Shown here: one piece after another, positions 16,686 through 25,857 of the stretch
Layout: every line of letters begins with the position of its first letter
Numbering within the stretch: the first letter of the stretch is position 1
From: Desulfamplus sp.
Lineage (GTDB): Bacteria; Desulfobacterota; Desulfobacteria; Desulfobacterales; Desulfobacteraceae
Direction of reading: 5' to 3'
Assembly (NCBI GenBank): GCA_015232935.1
Contig: JADFYT010000002.1
Location: 1-44,426, forward strand
Length of the DNA stretch: 44,426 bases
Translations under genes and position numbers: made by a program
Notes under the pieces: model-generated
Databases searched by the model: none
Told to the model about the DNA's origin: nothing
What the model saw: the letters and a program-made list of their open reading frames with translations, nothing else

Positions 16686-18677
16686 ATGAAAATTACCATC
16701 GCGAAAACAGCCGGGTTCTGCATGGGGGTACGCAGGGCGGTGGATATGGTATTGGACGCTGCCAACAAGACCTGCGATCCTATCTGTACCTATGGTCCCC
16801 TGATTCACAACCCTCAGGTTCTTCAAATGCTTGAGGAAAAGGGCATTCCAACCATTAACAAAATACCTGAAAAGGGTGAGGGAACAGTTCTTATCCGTGC
16901 CCATGGAGTGCCTCCTCAGGAGCAAAAAGCACTTAAAAATGCGGGGTTCAGGGTTATCAATGCCACATGCCCCAGAGTAATACGAGTTCAGACCATCATC
17001 AGAAAACATGCTGCAAAAGGCTTTGTGGCTATCATAATCGGAGATCAGGATCACCCTGAAGTCAAGGGGCTTATGGGGTATGCCCAGACTGTAAATGATG
17101 TAAAAGACAAAATTGGAAATGATGGACAGCAGGCGTGTGTCAGTGATGTAAAGAGCAGGTGCTCAAGTAATGAAAATGGCAGGAGTGCCAGTGATGGAAA
17201 GGACAGGTCTGGAGTTTATGGACAGGAGAGCTGTGGCTACACTGTATCAACAATTGAGGAGCTTGCCGTGCTGCCGGGATTTGACAAGGCAATCATTGTT
17301 GCTCAGACCACACAGGATACGGTTCTGTACCATGAGGTAAAAGAGTGGATATCACAACATTATCCACATTATAAAATATTTGACACCATATGCGACTCAA
17401 CAGAAAAGAGGCAGGCAGAGACACGAAGAATTGCCAAAGAGAGCGATGTTGTTGTTGTCGTTGGCGGCAAGGATAGCGGTAACACCCGTCGTCTTGCCCA
17501 GGTTGCCGCAGAAACTGTATCTAACAGGCCGAACAAGGCCTCTTTTGCTGTACATATTGAGGATGTGTCAGAACTTGACATGGGACGTATCTCCTGGGCT
17601 CACTCCATTGCCATCACGGCAGGAGCCTCAACCCCGAACTGGACTATCAACCAGACACTCAGATCTATTGAGAATGAACTGGAAAAGGGGAAAAATTCTC
17701 CAGTAGCCTTTATGAGGAGAATCAGAAATTTTTTGTTGAGAAGTAATTTAATCCTTTCCGCAGGGGCAGGCAGCCTCACCTACGCCTGCTCAAAAATCCA
17801 GGGAATTGACCACAATCTGATTCATGCCTTTATCTCAATGTTATACATTCTTTCCATGCAGATTCTGAACAACCTTTTTTCCATCAAATCAGATAAGTAC
17901 AATAATCCTGAAAGAGCCGAGTTTTATGACTCCAATAAAGTGGTGCTTGCTGTTGTGGCAATTATCAGCGGTGCGGCTGGCCTTTGCCTGTCATACACAA
18001 CCGGAATATTGTCATTTGTACTTCTTTCTTTCATGAGTCTGCTTGGTCTTCTTTACAACCAGAAAATTTTTCCTGACTTTTTTCCCTCGTTCTATTTTCT
18101 GGAACGCCGAATCACGAGGATAAAGGATATTCCAGGATCAAAGACCATCCTTATTGCAGCGGCATGGGGAACTGTTACATCCTTGCTGCCGGCACTGTCA
18201 ACTACCGGACAAAGTGTTGTGCTGGAAAATTCCGGTAGTATCACAATGACAGCTTCCGGAACCTCCATACTCCAGATATTGCTGGCAACCCTCACAGGAA
18301 TCTCGTTTATCATTCCGTTTGTTTTTTCTACCTCTATTGTGTTTGCACGTACAGCCTTTTTTGCAATTCTGGAAATCCAGGGCGATCGTATAACCGGCAA
18401 GGAGACAATTCCAATTATTCTGGGAGAAAAAAAGAGTCTTGAACTGATTCGCAATATGTTGCTGCTTGCATTTGCAACCCTTTTTATTTCTGGCCTGTCC
18501 GGTTTTGTCTCAATGTCAGGCATGCTCATTGCTTGTATCCCGTTATCAATACTTTATGTTATAAAATCGCATGAAAAAGGGAAAATTACTCCTGGTATGG
18601 ATCTGGAACTTATAATTGAATCCCATTTTCTTGTTGCAGGCATAATGGCAGTTTTTTTAAATCACTCAGGAATTTGA
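16686..18677 (+). CDS. ispH: IspH (HMBPP reductase) fused to a UbiA-like membrane domain
   Basis: Residues 1 to about 333 are IspH, the [4Fe-4S] enzyme making IPP and DMAPP from HMBPP. Cluster cysteines C12, C95 and C236 are present, as are H41, H73 and H123 and the SGNTRRL and GAST substrate loops. A polar insertion lies at about 137-184. Residues about 345-663 form a second domain with seven or more membrane segments resembling UbiA prenyltransferases. The first aspartate motif, NDxxDxxxD, reads NNLFSIKSD (395-403), keeping only the last Asp. The second reads EIQGDRITGKETIP (563-576). The reading frame is continuous with no internal start signal that I can see, so this is a true fusion. The membrane part may tether IspH or act on prenyl substrates; catalysis is doubtful. 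Confidence 0.85.
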   Translation: MKITIAKTAGFCMGVRRAVDMVLDAANKTCDPICTYGPLIHNPQVLQMLEEKGIPTINKIPEKGEGTVLIRAHGVPPQEQKALKNAGFRVINATCPRVIRVQTIIRKHAAKGFVAIIIGDQDHPEVKGLMGYAQTVNDVKDKIGNDGQQACVSDVKSRCSSNENGRSASDGKDRSGVYGQESCGYTVSTIEELAVLPGFDKAIIVAQTTQDTVLYHEVKEWISQHYPHYKIFDTICDSTEKRQAETRRIAKESDVVVVVGGKDSGNTRRLAQVAAETVSNRPNKASFAVHIEDVSELDMGRISWAHSIAITAGASTPNWTINQTLRSIENELEKGKNSPVAFMRRIRNFLLRSNLILSAGAGSLTYACSKIQGIDHNLIHAFISMLYILSMQILNNLFSIKSDKYNNPERAEFYDSNKVVLAVVAIISGAAGLCLSYTTGILSFVLLSFMSLLGLLYNQKIFPDFFPSFYFLERRITRIKDIPGSKTILIAAAWGTVTSLLPALSTTGQSVVLENSGSITMTASGTSILQILLATLTGISFIIPFVFSTSIVFARTAFFAILEIQGDRITGKETIPIILGEKKSLELIRNMLLLAFATLFISGLSGFVSMSGMLIACIPLSILYVIKSHEKGKITPGMDLELIIESHFLVAGIMAVFLNHSGI

Positions 18678-18765
18678 GTCAGACATTAATTGCAGCCAAG
18701 CTGCTTATGTTCGTACTCAGGAATTTGAGTCAGACACTAATTGCAGCCAAGCCGCTTATGTTCAT
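18664..18765 (+). repeat. 51-bp tandem duplication over the ispH stop codon
   Basis: 18664-18714 and 18715-18765 match at 48 of 51 positions. The first copy contains the last codons and stop (18675-18677) of the ispH fusion gene; the second repeats them downstream. The unit length is a multiple of three. Confidence 0.9.
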
Positions 18766-18796
18766 CAAACTGGCATGGCCGTTTTTTTTGGGGATA

Positions 18797-18835
18797 CCCC
18801 GAATCATGAAAATCAGAATACATTTTCACGGTAAA
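18797..18835 (+). repeat. Intergenic hairpin repeat, copy 2
   Basis: CCCCGAAT, then CATGAAAAT, an 8-base loop, ATTTTCACG and GTAAA. The innermost stem pair is T-A here, where copy 1 has C-G. A GGCC at 18777 and a TAAGGC about 30 bases downstream also have counterparts in copy 1. It lies directly upstream of the FapA gene. Confidence 0.65.
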
Positions 18836-18880
18836 GCATGTTGCAAATATGCGGCAGTATCAGAGTAAGGCACAAAAAAT

Positions 18881-21046
18881 ATGTCAAATATAAACATAAT
18901 AAAAGGCCTTGGTCTCACTGTAGGAGAGCTTGCTGTAAAACAGGCATTAATTACTTCCTCCGATCTTGAAAAAGCTGTAAGGATATGTGCCGACCTTGAG
19001 AACAGCCATGACGCTATTCCTGAATACCTGGTTGCCCAGAACCTTGTCTCTCAAAATGACTGTGAAAAGCTGATAGCGTTTGTCAGGGCAATGAAGGCAC
19101 GAGGCAAGGATATCAGGTTTGGCAATATTGCGATAGCAAAGGGATTTATTACACAATCCATACTTGAACTTGCTCTGGAGGAACAGTCCTCACTTTTTAA
19201 AAACAGGAAAAAATACACTCTTCTTGGCGATATCCTGGTTGATGCGGGAATGCTTACATCCCAGCAGAGAGATGTCATTCTTCTTGAACAGAACCGCCAC
19301 TCATCTGGCAGTGATGACTCCTCTGGTCAAGATAAAAATGGCGAATTTGACTCCGATGTCTTGCCGGCTGATGAAAGTAGCTTGCTTCAAGGTGCCGCAC
19401 CAGGTTCTTCGCGTGATTCGCTTCATAAGCACTTTGCACAATCTGAAGTGTTTCCATCTGGAATAAGACTAATTATCAAGGGTGACGGCAATGCTGCATA
19501 TCTTTTTAAAACAAAAGGTTTTAATAAGGAGATAAGCATAGGCCAGATAAAGGAACTTCTTGCGTCCCGTAATATTATACACGGTATTGCTGACAATAAC
19601 CTTATTCAGAAATTTATTGATTCTGATATTTTTTATTCAAAACCCTTTAAAATAGCTGAGGGCAATGCCCCTGTACAGGGAAAGAACGCCTCTATTCAGT
19701 ATTTCTTTACAAAAAATCGCTTAAAGGCAGGCACTATCCGTGAGGATGGCACTATCGATTTTCGTGAGAGAGGGAATATTCCCCAGGTTGAAAAAGGTGC
19801 TGTTCTGGCTGTAAAGAGAAATGCAGTTGAGGGTAAAGTTGGCAAAAATATATTTAACGATACTGTAAGGGTCATGCCTACCCGCGACATCAGGTTGAAA
19901 CCTGGCAAGGGAACGTTTCTTTCGCCAGACAAACTAAAGGTTATTGCATCTGTATCTGGACATCCCAAGCTTGCTTCAGATGGCACTATTTATGTCTATG
20001 ACACTTTTGTTGTTGAAAAGGATGTGGATTTTGAGACTGGTAATATCGATTATCACGGAGATGTCACTGTCAGGGGGTGCATTCAGAATGGATTCAAGGT
20101 AAGAGCCAACAACGTCCGTGCCACAGAGGTTGATGGTGCTACTATCATAGCACAGGGTAATGTGACCATTGAACAGGGGGTCAACGAATCAAGTATCTCT
20201 GCTCAGGGATCTCTTGGTGCAAAGTTCATTCAGAACTCCAGAATCTCATGTGTCGGGGATGTAACAACGGAAAAAGAGGTTGTGGAATCAAACATTGAGT
20301 GCAGTGGCACCTGTAATATCAAAGGGGTTATAATATACTCAAGAATATCATCCAAAATGGGTCTTTACGCGAGACAGATAGGGATGGAAAAGGCCCCTCC
20401 AAGCACCATCAGGGTTGGTACAGATACTTTCGCTGAAAGATCTTTAAAGAAGCTGCAACAGGATATTGCAGAGAAAAAAGAGTCTGAAGCGATGTTTATA
20501 GAAAATATATCCAGACTACGACAGGAAATTGAGGATGTTGAGGGTAAAATTGTTCGTTTGACCGCAATTAAAGAACGTTATGAAGACGAACGAATGGATC
20601 TTTTATCGTCTATATCGTCTATGGACACTAATCAGGATATAGAAAAAATAAAGAAAATGCAGTCTGAACTTGATCGTATTGTTAAAAACAGCACGGAAAC
20701 CAGCCGTAAACTTGCCATGTGCCACGAAAGCATCAGGGCAATCAGGCAGACTATTGCAGATACAGAACAGAAGAAAAAAGAAAATTTGACGCAGATCAAG
20801 GAGCTTTTGAAGGAAAAAGATACTCTGGTTGAATGGGTGGAGAAAAATCCTGGTATTCCAATGGTCAAAGTAGAGGGAGATATCATGGCAGGCACACATA
20901 TTTTTGGAAGATATTCTGAAGAGACCATTAAATCGAGCGTCAAGGCAGTAGTAATCAAGGAGGATCAGGTAAGCCGTTTTGGCAGAGACAGTTTTGGCAG
21001 GGAAAATGAAGCCAATTTGTGGAAAATGTATGTTACAAAGATATGA
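18881..21046 (+). CDS. FapA / DUF342 family protein
   Basis: 721 residues. The first 150 form helical repeats with phrases such as GNIAIAKGFITQSILELALEEQ and LGDILVDAGMLTSQQRDVILLEQ, seen at the N-termini of type II/IV secretion ATPases (MshEN-like) and related proteins. A Ser/Asp-rich linker follows. Then comes the DUF342/FapA region (about 190-540) with right-handed beta-helix-like repeats: GNIDYHGDVTVRGCIQNGFKVRA, ATIIAQGNVTIEQGV, SISAQGSLGAKFIQNS. A coiled coil follows (about 545-680). FapA proteins have been linked to flagellar assembly or polar organisation, but no flagellar genes are nearby, so the role is open. No membrane segment is seen. Confidence 0.85.
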   Translation: MSNINIIKGLGLTVGELAVKQALITSSDLEKAVRICADLENSHDAIPEYLVAQNLVSQNDCEKLIAFVRAMKARGKDIRFGNIAIAKGFITQSILELALEEQSSLFKNRKKYTLLGDILVDAGMLTSQQRDVILLEQNRHSSGSDDSSGQDKNGEFDSDVLPADESSLLQGAAPGSSRDSLHKHFAQSEVFPSGIRLIIKGDGNAAYLFKTKGFNKEISIGQIKELLASRNIIHGIADNNLIQKFIDSDIFYSKPFKIAEGNAPVQGKNASIQYFFTKNRLKAGTIREDGTIDFRERGNIPQVEKGAVLAVKRNAVEGKVGKNIFNDTVRVMPTRDIRLKPGKGTFLSPDKLKVIASVSGHPKLASDGTIYVYDTFVVEKDVDFETGNIDYHGDVTVRGCIQNGFKVRANNVRATEVDGATIIAQGNVTIEQGVNESSISAQGSLGAKFIQNSRISCVGDVTTEKEVVESNIECSGTCNIKGVIIYSRISSKMGLYARQIGMEKAPPSTIRVGTDTFAERSLKKLQQDIAEKKESEAMFIENISRLRQEIEDVEGKIVRLTAIKERYEDERMDLLSSISSMDTNQDIEKIKKMQSELDRIVKNSTETSRKLAMCHESIRAIRQTIADTEQKKKENLTQIKELLKEKDTLVEWVEKNPGIPMVKVEGDIMAGTHIFGRYSEETIKSSVKAVVIKEDQVSRFGRDSFGRENEANLWKMYVTKI

Positions 21047-21072
21047 TACTGAAAATTGATCTTGCTATAAAT

Positions 21073-21088
21073 ATGACTGCTGAGTCAT
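21073..21088. terminator. Weak hairpin between convergent fapA-like gene and dsrN
   Basis: ATGACT and AGTCAT flank a 4-base loop in the 51-base gap between two converging genes. It has no clear T-run, so it is only a candidate bidirectional terminator. Confidence 0.25.
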
Positions 21089-21097
21089 GTTTAGATC

Positions 21098-22630
21098 CTA
21101 AAGCTTTCGGTATTTGTATTCAAGTGCTTTTTTGATTATGCCATCTGACCAGGCTTGAGTGCAAGAGGCAAGGATATGGGTATAGGTTCCAAAAACATTA
21201 TCTTTAAAGAATCCATCTTTCCTGGCAATAATTCCTTTGCCTCTGATCATGGAAAATGCCATATCTTTTTCTTTATAGTCTATATTTGTTATATGTGAAT
21301 ATCTGAACTCATGCCCTCGAATGATCTCTCCTACCTCAAAAAAAGGATTGGCATTGACCACTTTAACCTCAGTATAACCGTGTCCTACAGGTCTTTTTGA
21401 AAGTCCGAAAGCAAGTGGCAGGATATTGGCCATGGGATAGACAGTGCCATCAAGTGTAAGGCTTGTCCCAAGAAAAATAAGACCACCGCATTCAGCATAG
21501 ATTGGCAAGCCTTTTTGAGCAAGAGCCTTTAATTCACTTTTGAATGTGGTGTTATCAGCAAGCTGGGCAGCATGGGTCTCAGGAAAACCACCACCCATGT
21601 ATATGGCATCTACCTCAGGCAGACTCTTTTGAGCAAGAGGGCTGATAAGTTTAAGGATCGCCCCTTTTTCTTCAAGTATCTCAAGATTGTCAGGATAATA
21701 GAACTGAAAGGCCGAATCGCGTATAATACCAATTACAGGCCTGTCATAGTTATCCGAGACAGGGGCTTTGGAAGTAACAGGAGCTTGGCAGGGAACAGGA
21801 GCTTGGTCAGTACTCTCGCCTTGCAAACAGGATCGAAGGTCTAACGCATTAGAGCCGGAAGGAGAATCAGAATTATCTGTGGCAGCAGACTCATCTCTAT
21901 CTCGTTTAAATAAAAGCTGCTCTTCAGAAAATCTGACGCATGCCTGGTACAAGGCTTTAAGGTCAATGCACGAGTTTGCAACCTTTGCGGCAGCTTCAAT
22001 AGATTGGTTTGCAAGAAGGTGTTCCGCAGATGGGACAAGACCCATGTGTCTTTCCGGGAAATCGTCAGCACCAAGTTTGGGAACCGAGCCAAAGACCGGT
22101 ATGTTGCAAAATCGCTGAATATTATCTCTTACCTTGTCTTCATGGCGTTTTCCAGCTACCTGATTCAGAATGACACCCATTATGTGGACATGGGGATCAA
22201 AATGGATGCACCCCATTAAAAGGGCTGCCATGGTTCGGGTGCTTTTTGTACAGTCAAGAACAAGCAATACAGGAAGGTTCAAAAGCTTTGCTATTTCAGC
22301 AGTGCTTGTGTGGCCATCAGTATCAATGCCATCATAAAGGCCACGATTACCCTCTACTATGGCAATGTCAGCAAGAGATGAATTTTTTAGAAAGGATTGT
22401 TTGACCTGGGCAGGTGTACAGAGGAAAGTGTCAAGGTTATAGCAGGGCCTGCCGGCTGCCTGTGCAAGCCAGCCGGCATCAATATAATCTGGACCTTTTT
22501 TAAAAGGAGCAATATTAATATCGATATTTCGCCATGCAGCCGCAATCCCAAGGGATATAACCGTTTTGCCGGTTCCCCCTTTAAGTCCGGCAATTACGAG
22601 TCCGGCGATTATTTTATCATTACACTGCAT
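21098..22630 (-). CDS. dsrN: DsrN: CobB/CbiA-type sirohaem amidase
   Basis: Homologous to cobyrinate a,c-diamide synthase. In dsr loci this protein (DsrN) is thought to amidate the sirohaem of sulfite reductase using ATP and glutamine. The N-terminal P-loop is IAGLKGGTGKTVISLG (13-28), with KKGPDYIDAGW (44-54) and VEGNRGLYDG (92-101). The C-terminal glutamine amidotransferase domain has nucleophile C381 in YAECGGLIFLG and a catalytic His in RGHEFRYSH. Between the domains (about 239-296) lies a Ser/Asp/Pro-rich stretch with a QAPV-type repeat, part of the unusual insertions in this genome. It follows dsrD by 24 bases, and no good Shine-Dalgarno precedes the ATG. No cobalamin biosynthesis genes or cobalamin riboswitch are nearby, favouring the dsr role. 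Confidence 0.88.
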   Translation of the reverse strand: MQCNDKIIAGLVIAGLKGGTGKTVISLGIAAAWRNIDINIAPFKKGPDYIDAGWLAQAAGRPCYNLDTFLCTPAQVKQSFLKNSSLADIAIVEGNRGLYDGIDTDGHTSTAEIAKLLNLPVLLVLDCTKSTRTMAALLMGCIHFDPHVHIMGVILNQVAGKRHEDKVRDNIQRFCNIPVFGSVPKLGADDFPERHMGLVPSAEHLLANQSIEAAAKVANSCIDLKALYQACVRFSEEQLLFKRDRDESAATDNSDSPSGSNALDLRSCLQGESTDQAPVPCQAPVTSKAPVSDNYDRPVIGIIRDSAFQFYYPDNLEILEEKGAILKLISPLAQKSLPEVDAIYMGGGFPETHAAQLADNTTFKSELKALAQKGLPIYAECGGLIFLGTSLTLDGTVYPMANILPLAFGLSKRPVGHGYTEVKVVNANPFFEVGEIIRGHEFRYSHITNIDYKEKDMAFSMIRGKGIIARKDGFFKDNVFGTYTHILASCTQAWSDGIIKKALEYKYRKL

Positions 22631-22654
22631 GGAGTTTAAGGGCTTAATTAAGAT

Positions 22655-22912
22655 TTAAGCTTCGCCCTCAGAACCGTGTTGTTTTCCAGCACCTTTAAGC
22701 CCGTACATGGTAGTACTGCCGCTTGACCAGTATTCAAGAACTCCATCTGTCACCATTTTATTGACCACTTTCTTGATCTCTCTGAGTTTATCATCAGGAA
22801 AAATATCTTGAAAATCATTAAAGTAAAACTTTGATTTGTTTTTTGATTTTTTTGTCATAAAATCAACAACAGCTTGGGTTGCGGCTTCTTTGTTGGAGAG
22901 AAGTTCACTCAT
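22655..22912 (-). CDS. dsrD: DsrD, activator of dissimilatory sulfite reductase
   Basis: 85 residues, basic, with a winged-helix fold in family structures. The segments QAVVDFMTKKSKNKSKFYFNDFQ and DGVLEYWSSGSTTMYGLKG are characteristic. Family members bind DsrAB and raise its activity rather than acting on DNA. Present in reductive (sulfate-reducing) dsr loci, it marks this system as reductive. It lies 174 bases after dsrB, with a strong hairpin between them, and 24 bases before dsrN. AAGGGG precedes the start. Confidence 0.93.
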   Translation of the reverse strand: MSELLSNKEAATQAVVDFMTKKSKNKSKFYFNDFQDIFPDDKLREIKKVVNKMVTDGVLEYWSSGSTTMYGLKGAGKQHGSEGEA

Positions 22913-22999
22913 GGTTATTTCCCCTTTTTAGTTTTTAAAAAATAGCGTAAAACCTCAATCTCTTCAGGATAGGGTTTGTTCACTTATTTAAAGCATAAT

Positions 23000-23039
23000 A
23001 GCCGAAGTGCCTTTGTGTATTCTAACAGGCACTTCGGCT
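23000..23039 (-). promoter_or_regulatory. Strong intercistronic hairpin between dsrB and dsrD
   Basis: AGCCGAAGTGCCT (23000-23012) and AGGCACTTCGGCT (23027-23039) form a perfect 13-bp stem with a 14-base loop. The minus-strand transcript leaves it into an AU-rich, not U-run, sequence. It could stabilise the dsrAB message, cause partial termination before dsrD-dsrN or be a processing site. Confidence 0.7.
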
Positions 23040-23086
23040 GATATTAATCTCGGTTCATCAGATCCATATCACTTATTTAAACAGGA

Positions 23087-24235
23087 TTAGAATTTGAACT
23101 GAGTTGACTGACGCCATGACATATATGCCTGCTGACGGAAGTCATCAATCAAGTGGTGGGTAAATTCAAGCTCACATTTCTCAAAAAATTTCTCCCATCC
23201 GATTCTCTCTGCCCAGTCACCAAGACGCTCATATTTGTTGGCACCGTTAGCGTAGGCATTTACCATCTTGGTAATTGCATCGGTCATTGATGGCCATCTT
23301 GGCATCTCATTTGGAATAAATGCAACAACAACTTTGGAGAATTTTGGATCGCTGATTCTGTTGGAAACTTTTCCACCAGCCATAAGAACAATTCCATCAC
23401 CCTCTGTATCGGCAAGCGGAAGCGATGGGCACATGGTGTAGCAGTTACCACAGAACATGCAACGCTCATTCTTGATCTCAACAGACTTAACCTCTGTTCC
23501 GTCAGCTAATTTCACTTTAGAAGGTTTGATAGCAGCTGTTGGACATGAAGCAATAGCAAGCGGAATTTCGCACAGCTTGTCAAGATACTCATGGTCAATC
23601 ATTGGTGGTTTTCTGTGATAACCAAGAATAGCGATATCAGAACAATGAACAGCACCGCACATATTCAGACAGCATGCCATGGAGACACGAAGCTGGGCTG
23701 GCATTCTCATTTTCTGAAAATCTTCAAACAGAACGTCCATGGTAGCTTTTACAGTACCAGATCCATCTGTCGCGGGTGTGTGACAATGGATCCATCCCTG
23801 GGTATGAACTATGTTGGTGATACCGGCACCAGTTCCTCCGATCGGAAACTTGAAGCTTCCACCCGGGAACTTGCGGCTCTTGAGATCATTCTTAAGTGGT
23901 TCTACTTTATCTTTGGAATCAACCATGAACTCAATATTGTTTCTGGTTGTAAAGCGAACATGACCATCACAGTGTTTGTCAGCAATGTCACAGATTTCGT
24001 TGATGTGTGTTGTGCTCATCAGACGGGCACCACCAACTCTTACTGTATAAACTTCGTCACCAGACTCTCCAACATGAACCATAACACCTGGCTCAAGTAT
24101 TTCGTGGTGTGACCATTTGCCTTTATTTTTTGCAATCACTGATGGGTAAAACTCATCATATTTTCTCGGGCCGATGTCAGTGATTCTGTTTTCCATCGGT
24201 TTTTCTGGATTATAACCAGATGATACAAATGCCAT
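23087..24235 (-). CDS. dsrB: Dissimilatory sulfite reductase beta subunit
   Basis: 382 residues. The sirohaem/[4Fe-4S] coupling motif is [11 protein letters not shown] (about 188-198). The inserted ferredoxin domain is seen as [16 protein letters not shown], and the assimilatory/dissimilatory reductase half-domains as [21 protein letters not shown] and FTTRNNIEF. With DsrA it forms the cytoplasmic alpha2beta2 enzyme reducing sulfite, handing DsrC-bound trisulfide onward. GGAG lies 7 bases before the start; the gene follows dsrA by 16 bases. It has no low-complexity insertion. Confidence 0.97.
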   Translation of the reverse strand: MAFVSSGYNPEKPMENRITDIGPRKYDEFYPSVIAKNKGKWSHHEILEPGVMVHVGESGDEVYTVRVGGARLMSTTHINEICDIADKHCDGHVRFTTRNNIEFMVDSKDKVEPLKNDLKSRKFPGGSFKFPIGGTGAGITNIVHTQGWIHCHTPATDGSGTVKATMDVLFEDFQKMRMPAQLRVSMACCLNMCGAVHCSDIAILGYHRKPPMIDHEYLDKLCEIPLAIASCPTAAIKPSKVKLADGTEVKSVEIKNERCMFCGNCYTMCPSLPLADTEGDGIVLMAGGKVSNRISDPKFSKVVVAFIPNEMPRWPSMTDAITKMVNAYANGANKYERLGDWAERIGWEKFFEKCELEFTHHLIDDFRQQAYMSWRQSTQFKF

Positions 24236-24251
24236 TGTGATTCTCCTTCCC

Positions 24252-25577
24252 TTATCTCAGATGGTGTTTTCTGTATTCGACAACGTCACGTTCCCAGCCA
24301 CCGGTAACCTCATCCTCTTTCCAGAAGATATAGGGGTTAGTTCTTGGATATGCCACATGCTGGGGCTGTGCTTTGATTCCTGTCACTTCAAGAAGTTTCT
24401 GGAATCCCTGACGCATGATCAGCTCACCAAGTCTCTCGCGGTTTTTGCCCTCTTCCATCCACCAATCCCATACGTTTTCAATAACTTCTGTAATGGCTTC
24501 GTAGTCATTGTCAGCATTAACTTCAACAAAAGGAACAAGCAGAGAGCCCATCTGAGCACCATCAACGATTGGAGCCTTGGCACCTACAAGAATGGAGCAT
24601 CCTCTATCATCACCAATTCTCAATGCTCTTGGCATGGTGTTGATGCAGTGCATGCAGCGGGTACAGTTAGAGTTGTCAATCTTAAGGGTTTTGTTCTCAA
24701 ATTTCATGCATTTTGTGGGGCACAAGGCAATTACTTCTTTTTCGATATCAAACTGACCCCAGTCTCTGCCTTTATGAGCTCCGGCATTTGCAGGATATGC
24801 AGCGTCATTTTCAACATATTTATTAACCGCGTCCTGATCAATTTTTATTGCATCTCTCCATGTGCCGATAAAAGACATGTCAGAACGGGCAATTGAAGCT
24901 ACGCATCCATTGGGGCAAGCATCCATTTTAAATTTGAACTTGTAAGGGAATGCAGGACGGTGCAGCTCATCTTGATAGTTGTTGGTCAGGAAATGACACA
25001 GTGCATTTGAATCGTAGCATGCATACTGGCATCTTGAAGAACCAAGACAGTCAGCAGGAGTACGCAGGTTTGAGCCTGATCCGCCAAGATCCTGATTCAG
25101 ATTGTGTGTCAGTTCATAAAAAATTTCTTCAAGCTGGGGTGTGATAGTACCAAGAAGAATGATATCACCTGTGGCACCATGCATATTGGTAACACCACTG
25201 CCTCTCATATCCCAGATTTTTGTCAATGCTCTGAGAAAGTCGGTTTTGTAGTATTTGCCGCAAGGCTGAGCAATTCTCATTGTATGGAAATGCTCAACAC
25301 CAGGGAAGAGTTTGGGCTGATCGCAGTATCTTCCGATTACGCCACCGCCGTAACCAAAAACACCAACAATACCTCCATGTTTCCAGTGAGTTCTTCCATG
25401 TTTATAAGAAAGTTCAAGAACGCCAAGAAGATCCTCTACCGTATCCTGTGGCATTTGGAATTCGACACCTGCTTCATTCTTAGCTCTGACTTCAGCCTGT
25501 TGCTTCAGATCAGAAACAAAACTCGGCCATGGGCCAGATTCCAACTGATCCAGTAAAGGAGTTTCATGTTTTGCCAT
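24252..25577 (-). CDS. dsrA: Dissimilatory sulfite reductase alpha subunit
   Basis: 441 residues, normal length. It shows the DsrA signature [22 protein letters not shown], the second cluster motif [15 protein letters not shown], and a ferredoxin domain with [16 protein letters not shown]-terminal features include [31 protein letters not shown]. It is the partner of DsrB encoded 16 bases downstream. GGAGG lies 7 bases before the ATG at 25577. It is preceded by a 303-base non-coding region with a good promoter and a leader of about 245 bases. Confidence 0.97.
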   Translation of the reverse strand: MAKHETPLLDQLESGPWPSFVSDLKQQAEVRAKNEAGVEFQMPQDTVEDLLGVLELSYKHGRTHWKHGGIVGVFGYGGGVIGRYCDQPKLFPGVEHFHTMRIAQPCGKYYKTDFLRALTKIWDMRGSGVTNMHGATGDIILLGTITPQLEEIFYELTHNLNQDLGGSGSNLRTPADCLGSSRCQYACYDSNALCHFLTNNYQDELHRPAFPYKFKFKMDACPNGCVASIARSDMSFIGTWRDAIKIDQDAVNKYVENDAAYPANAGAHKGRDWGQFDIEKEVIALCPTKCMKFENKTLKIDNSNCTRCMHCINTMPRALRIGDDRGCSILVGAKAPIVDGAQMGSLLVPFVEVNADNDYEAITEVIENVWDWWMEEGKNRERLGELIMRQGFQKLLEVTGIKAQPQHVAYPRTNPYIFWKEDEVTGGWERDVVEYRKHHLR

Positions 25578-25822
25578 TTACTTACCTCCGTTAAAAGTTA
25601 AATTACATTTTCTCGGTGAAATTTCTCCGTGGTCTATATGTCCAAGGTTCAACTTCATTCAATAGTCATGCTTCACAGCTATCTATCTTAAAAGATGACC
25701 TTTAGTCAGGTCACCATTGGTTTTTAGACAATGATTGTTGATCTTGACTCTCGCGGTTTTTTATAAAAACACCACTTTTAGTTGCATTGTAAGTGTTCCA
25801 AGAGTTCATTATTTAAATAATC
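25578..25822 (-). promoter_or_regulatory. Long 5' leader of the dsr transcript
   Basis: If transcription starts near 25822, the dsrA mRNA has about 245 untranslated bases. On the plus strand the leader contains GATGACC/GGTCACC (25694-25700 and 25709-25715, one mismatch, 8-base loop), the perfect palindrome ACAATGATTGT (25728-25738), and an A/T inverted repeat near 25756-25770. I recognise no known riboswitch class. Confidence 0.45.
25808..25821. promoter_or_regulatory. 14-bp palindrome at the dsr start site, operator candidate
   Basis: ATTATTTAAATAAT is a perfect palindrome immediately downstream of the predicted -10 box, overlapping the first transcribed bases, a common position for a repressor site. 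It is AT-only, so chance is possible. Confidence 0.4.
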
Positions 25823-25828
25823 ACTGTT

Positions 25829-25857
25829 CCTATAAGATTTCTATGAAGTATTGTCAA
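25829..25857 (-). promoter_or_regulatory. Sigma-70 type promoter of dsrABDN
   Basis: Minus-strand TTGACA (25857-25852, perfect) is separated by 17 bases from TATAGG (25834-25829). It is the best promoter match in the region upstream of dsrA and points to a start near 25822. Confidence 0.6.

Noticed and set aside
16461-17054. 197-codon minus-strand frame across the parB-ispH junction
   Set aside because: It overlaps the conserved 3' end of parB and the IspH active-site region and has no recognisable domain.
22630-22655. Cobalamin riboswitch upstream of the CbiA-like gene
   Set aside because: The gap to dsrD is only 24 bases, too short for one.
23000-23039. tRNA-derived fragment in the dsrB-dsrD gap
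   Set aside because: The arm shares GCCGAAGTG with the tRNA-Leu acceptor in this window, but no other tRNA element is present and both arms pair perfectly with each other, so the match is best taken as chance.
24237-24896. A 219-codon open frame antisense to dsrA, and a 173-codon one antisense to dsrB (23591-24112)
   Set aside because: Both lie wholly opposite highly conserved dsr coding sequence, have Cys/Phe-rich translations with no family resemblance and no ribosome site. They are mirror frames.
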